A DNA stretch of 64,000 nucleotides from Methylomonas sp. EFPC3. Lineage in GTDB: Bacteria > Pseudomonadota > Gammaproteobacteria > Methylococcales > Methylomonadaceae. The stretch spans positions 1,612,001-1,676,000 of the forward strand of contig NZ_CP116398.1 in the NCBI RefSeq assembly GCF_029643245.1. Reading direction: 5' to 3'. Below, piece by piece: positions 62,012-64,000 of the stretch; position 1 is the stretch's first letter, and each line of letters opens with the position of its first letter. The notes below the pieces were generated by a model. The model saw only the letters and a list, made by a program, of their open reading frames with translations. It made no database searches and was not told where the DNA came from. A program made the position numbers and the translations under genes.

Positions 62012-63301
62012 TCAGTCGAAGTAATATTTCACACCCAGGAAATAGATATTGTTCAGATAACCGCCGAACTCGGTATCGCTACCGCCCAGATTGAATACCA
62101 GGTTGGCGGCCAGATTGACCTGTCCGAACAGGTTGTACTCGACAATCGGCACCAGTTGCGCGCCGCCGTCCTGCAGGTTTTGCGAATACAGCACATTAAG
62201 GCTGAGGTCTTCGACAATTTCGTGCACCCGGTAATTGGCATACAGGTAATGCTGATTCAGCGAACGGATCTGCACCGACGAGGCCTGGGCCAGGGTGCCG
62301 GCGGCCAGGCCTTGCAAATTGGGGTCGGCCCCCAGCAGCAGCCCGGCGGCATTCTGCGCCATACGCCGGTAAGCGGCGCTGTCGGCATTGCTGTAACCTT
62401 CGTTGCTGTGGCGGTATTCCAGGTTCAATACGTCGCCGTTGTCGAAGGTATAGGAACCGCCGGCCAGGAAGTCGACGAACCAGCCACGGCCGTTGCCGTT
62501 CGGCGCCAATTCGTAGCCCAGCGGCGAGTCGGATGCATGCGGATACAAGCCATAGCTTTTGCCTTTCATGCCGACGTCGAAATACAGCAGCGTCGAATCG
62601 TTCAGCGTCCACTGGCCGAACATGCCGCCCTGCGGCAGGCCGTCGTTTTCGCGGTAGCCGGCAATCGCGCTCAGCGAATAATCGTCGCCGCGGTGGTCGT
62701 ATTTCAGCGCCACAGTTTTCTTGAAATCCGGCGTTTCCAGCGTCGACCGGCCCCGAGCCAGACTGCCGATCAGCGCCAGCGTGTTGGAATAATCGTGAAA
62801 ATACTGCAATTGCACGAAATCCTGGGCGCCGGGTTCGATGAAGGGATTGGTCTGGTTGCTGTTCGGGAAGAACGGGTTGGACGGCGACGCGAACAACGAC
62901 GGTCCCCAATACAGCAATTCGCGGCTATAGGACAGGCTGAGGTCGTCCGTCGCATATTGCGCCAGCCAATCCTGGAAATAATGCTCGCCGGCCACGACGT
63001 TGCCGCCGTCGGCCTGATTGCTCAAAAAGTAACCGAAGCGCGGGCTGAGCTTGGCGCTGAAGCCGCCGTAACGGGCGGTGAATTTCGACCGCAGCCGGGT
63101 ACCCTGCTGAAAATTGTCCAGTTGCGCCAGCTGGTTGTCCGGATTCAGATTGCTGTTCTTGGCAATATCGTAAATTGCACCGAAGCTTTGCAGCATGAAG
63201 CTGTGTTCGAACTCGAATTTGTCGGCTGCGGCGGCGATGCCCGGCAGCGATACGGCCAGCAACGCCGGCCGCAAGCCGCGCAGAGCATTCCCCGAAGCCA
63301 T
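62012..63301 (-). CDS. Outer membrane beta-barrel protein
   Basis: 429 aa. Signal peptide about residues 1-26 (RPALLAVSLPGIAAA), mature start DKFEFEHSFMLQSFGAIYDI, then many amphipathic strands and YLNNIYFLGVKYYFD as a last strand with a C-terminal aromatic run. Contains RELLYWGPSLFASPSNPFFP, a motif seen in Wzi-like or DUF1302/porin-like barrels. Function not certain. 6 bp after the LolA-like gene, 10 bp before the transferase: one operon. Confidence 0.8.
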   Translation of the reverse strand: MASGNALRGLRPALLAVSLPGIAAAADKFEFEHSFMLQSFGAIYDIAKNSNLNPDNQLAQLDNFQQGTRLRSKFTARYGGFSAKLSPRFGYFLSNQADGGNVVAGEHYFQDWLAQYATDDLSLSYSRELLYWGPSLFASPSNPFFPNSNQTNPFIEPGAQDFVQLQYFHDYSNTLALIGSLARGRSTLETPDFKKTVALKYDHRGDDYSLSAIAGYRENDGLPQGGMFGQWTLNDSTLLYFDVGMKGKSYGLYPHASDSPLGYELAPNGNGRGWFVDFLAGGSYTFDNGDVLNLEYRHSNEGYSNADSAAYRRMAQNAAGLLLGADPNLQGLAAGTLAQASSVQIRSLNQHYLYANYRVHEIVEDLSLNVLYSQNLQDGGAQLVPIVEYNLFGQVNLAANLVFNLGGSDTEFGGYLNNIYFLGVKYYFD

Positions 63302-63307
63302 CGGCCG

Positions 63308-64000
63308 TTAGCGGCTGAGCAAGGCCCGCAAATCGAAACGGCTCGGCGGTACCGCCGCGGCTTCGACTTTGTCGTAAACCAATACGGTTTTCTGGCCGGT
63401 CTGCACTTCGTCCTGAATCTCGATCTTGCTGACGAAAGGCTGGCTCTTGCCGGCAACCTCGACCCGGTTGGCGTATTCCATCAATGCGGTTTTGAAATGC
63501 TTGTCGGAGACCGTCATGTATTCGGCTTTCAATGCCAGTTGGCTGTCCTTGGCGACGTAATATCGAATCTTGTCGTAGGCCACGTTGGCGTCCTTGGCTT
63601 TCAATTCCAGCACGTAACACGGCTGCCCGGCCACGTCCGCTTCGCCGGCCGGGGTCGCGTCGTAATCCCGACTGTAATTGGTGGTGGCGACGTCGCCGTT
63701 GCTGGCCTCGCCGAGCAGGCGTTGCCGCGGCGAGATCGGCACCGGCTTGCTGACGTCGGGCGATAGGAACCACATATTGCGGTTCTGCATCAGCATCATC
63801 TTACCGGCGGATGTGGCCGGCTTCAGGAAGGTCACCAGGGAATTGTCCTGGTCGGCCTCGATCTTCAGCGTATAGCTTTTATCCTCGACATTGTCCTGAT
63901 AGGCGATGACGGTACTGGTCATGGTAATACCGCCGATCTCGCCGCCGCGGGCGCGGTCGCTGGCTTTTAAAAGCTCCAGCGGCGTCGGCTCTGCGGCCGC
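63308..64000 (-). CDS. Outer membrane lipoprotein-sorting protein-like (LolA fold), partial
   Basis: The frame continues to the right edge: PLELLKASDRARGGEIGGIT precedes MTSTVIAYQDNVEDKSYTLK, so the ATG at 63922 is internal. Contents fit the outer membrane lipoprotein-sorting family: IKIEADQDNSLVTFLKPATS-like strands, MQNRNMWFLSPDVSKPVPIS, and KAEYMTVSDKHFKTALMEYA. Such proteins often accompany MMPL/RND-type lipid exporters, which would lie right of the window. Periplasmic. Confidence 0.85.
   Translation of the reverse strand, partial: AAAEPTPLELLKASDRARGGEIGGITMTSTVIAYQDNVEDKSYTLKIEADQDNSLVTFLKPATSAGKMMLMQNRNMWFLSPDVSKPVPISPRQRLLGEASNGDVATTNYSRDYDATPAGEADVAGQPCYVLELKAKDANVAYDKIRYYVAKDSQLALKAEYMTVSDKHFKTALMEYANRVEVAGKSQPFVSKIEIQDEVQTGQKTVLVYDKVEAAAVPPSRFDLRALLSR

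Noticed and set aside
61832-63766. Rightward open frame of 644 codons
   Set aside because: Antisense to the transferase, barrel and LolA-like genes, which form a coherent operon; composition-driven shadow.
1-64000. CRISPR arrays, rRNA and tRNA genes
   Set aside because: No regularly spaced direct repeats with unique spacers, no rRNA-like stretch and no convincing tRNA arm pattern were seen on either strand by reading.

Overview
The window is about 57% GC overall and reads as chromosome of a nitrogen-fixing gammaproteobacterium. The combination of an rnf operon divergent from nifLA, many gene families typical of Methylococcales and methanotroph-like operon styles suggests a Methylomonas-like methanotroph. 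No methane oxidation gene lies in the window, so the genus is inference.

Layout. 0-4.5 kb: the start of an rnf operon (rnfA, rnfB, leftward) faces nifL-nifA (rightward); the 260-bp gap carries two sigma-54 type promoters flanking one TGT-N10-ACA NifA-type site. 4.7-9 kb: a 129-bp MITE, an acyltransferase, YegP and DUF2130 proteins. 9-13.4 kb: an accessory patch with an unknown two-gene operon (degenerate IrrE-like protein plus a 146-aa partner), an IS110-family element, a frameshifted REP-associated transposase (RAYT) with its REP palindromes, a RAYT remnant and a broken copy of an AAA+ ATPase tail. 13.7-19 kb: a NifF-like flavodoxin with its own sigma-54 type promoter, the intact AAA+ ATPase, an Fe-S oxidoreductase and a NifX-like protein. 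19-25.6 kb: an autotransporter barrel, then a leftward operon of a Gly-rich membrane protein, glutathionylspermidine synthase-like enzyme, DUF350 protein, creB and a frameshifted creC.

25.7-33 kb: a second MITE, then bacteriophytochrome-GGDEF-EAL with its heme oxygenase, and putA. 33-41 kb: an orphan TssB-TssC fusion, a toxin-like protein, small secreted proteins, an SDR, a tandem 0.4-kb duplication carrying decayed copies of an alcohol dehydrogenase 3' end, and that dehydrogenase itself. 41-50 kb: monooxygenase, CBS protein, beta-helix protein, lipase-like lipoprotein, a sigma-54 two-component system with membrane and periplasmic neighbours, and a possible caspase-fold protein. 51-57 kb: a complete RND efflux operon behind a perfect sigma-54 promoter. 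57-61 kb: an IS5-family element whose ends match the first MITE, small unknown genes and an AT-rich frameshifted pentapeptide-repeat gene. 61-64 kb: phosphopantetheinyl transferase, outer-membrane barrel and LolA-like protein, running off the right edge.

How it fits together: NifA (under NifL control) would drive rnf and perhaps nifLA and the flavodoxin, linking electron supply to nitrogenase. Phytochrome, its chromophore-making oxygenase and cyclic-di-GMP domains form one light-sensing unit. The sigma-54 promoter before the efflux operon and the sigma-54 response regulator 5 kb away may be linked. Three frame breaks (creC, RAYT, pentapeptide gene) all sit in homopolymers, so sequencing error must be considered for each.
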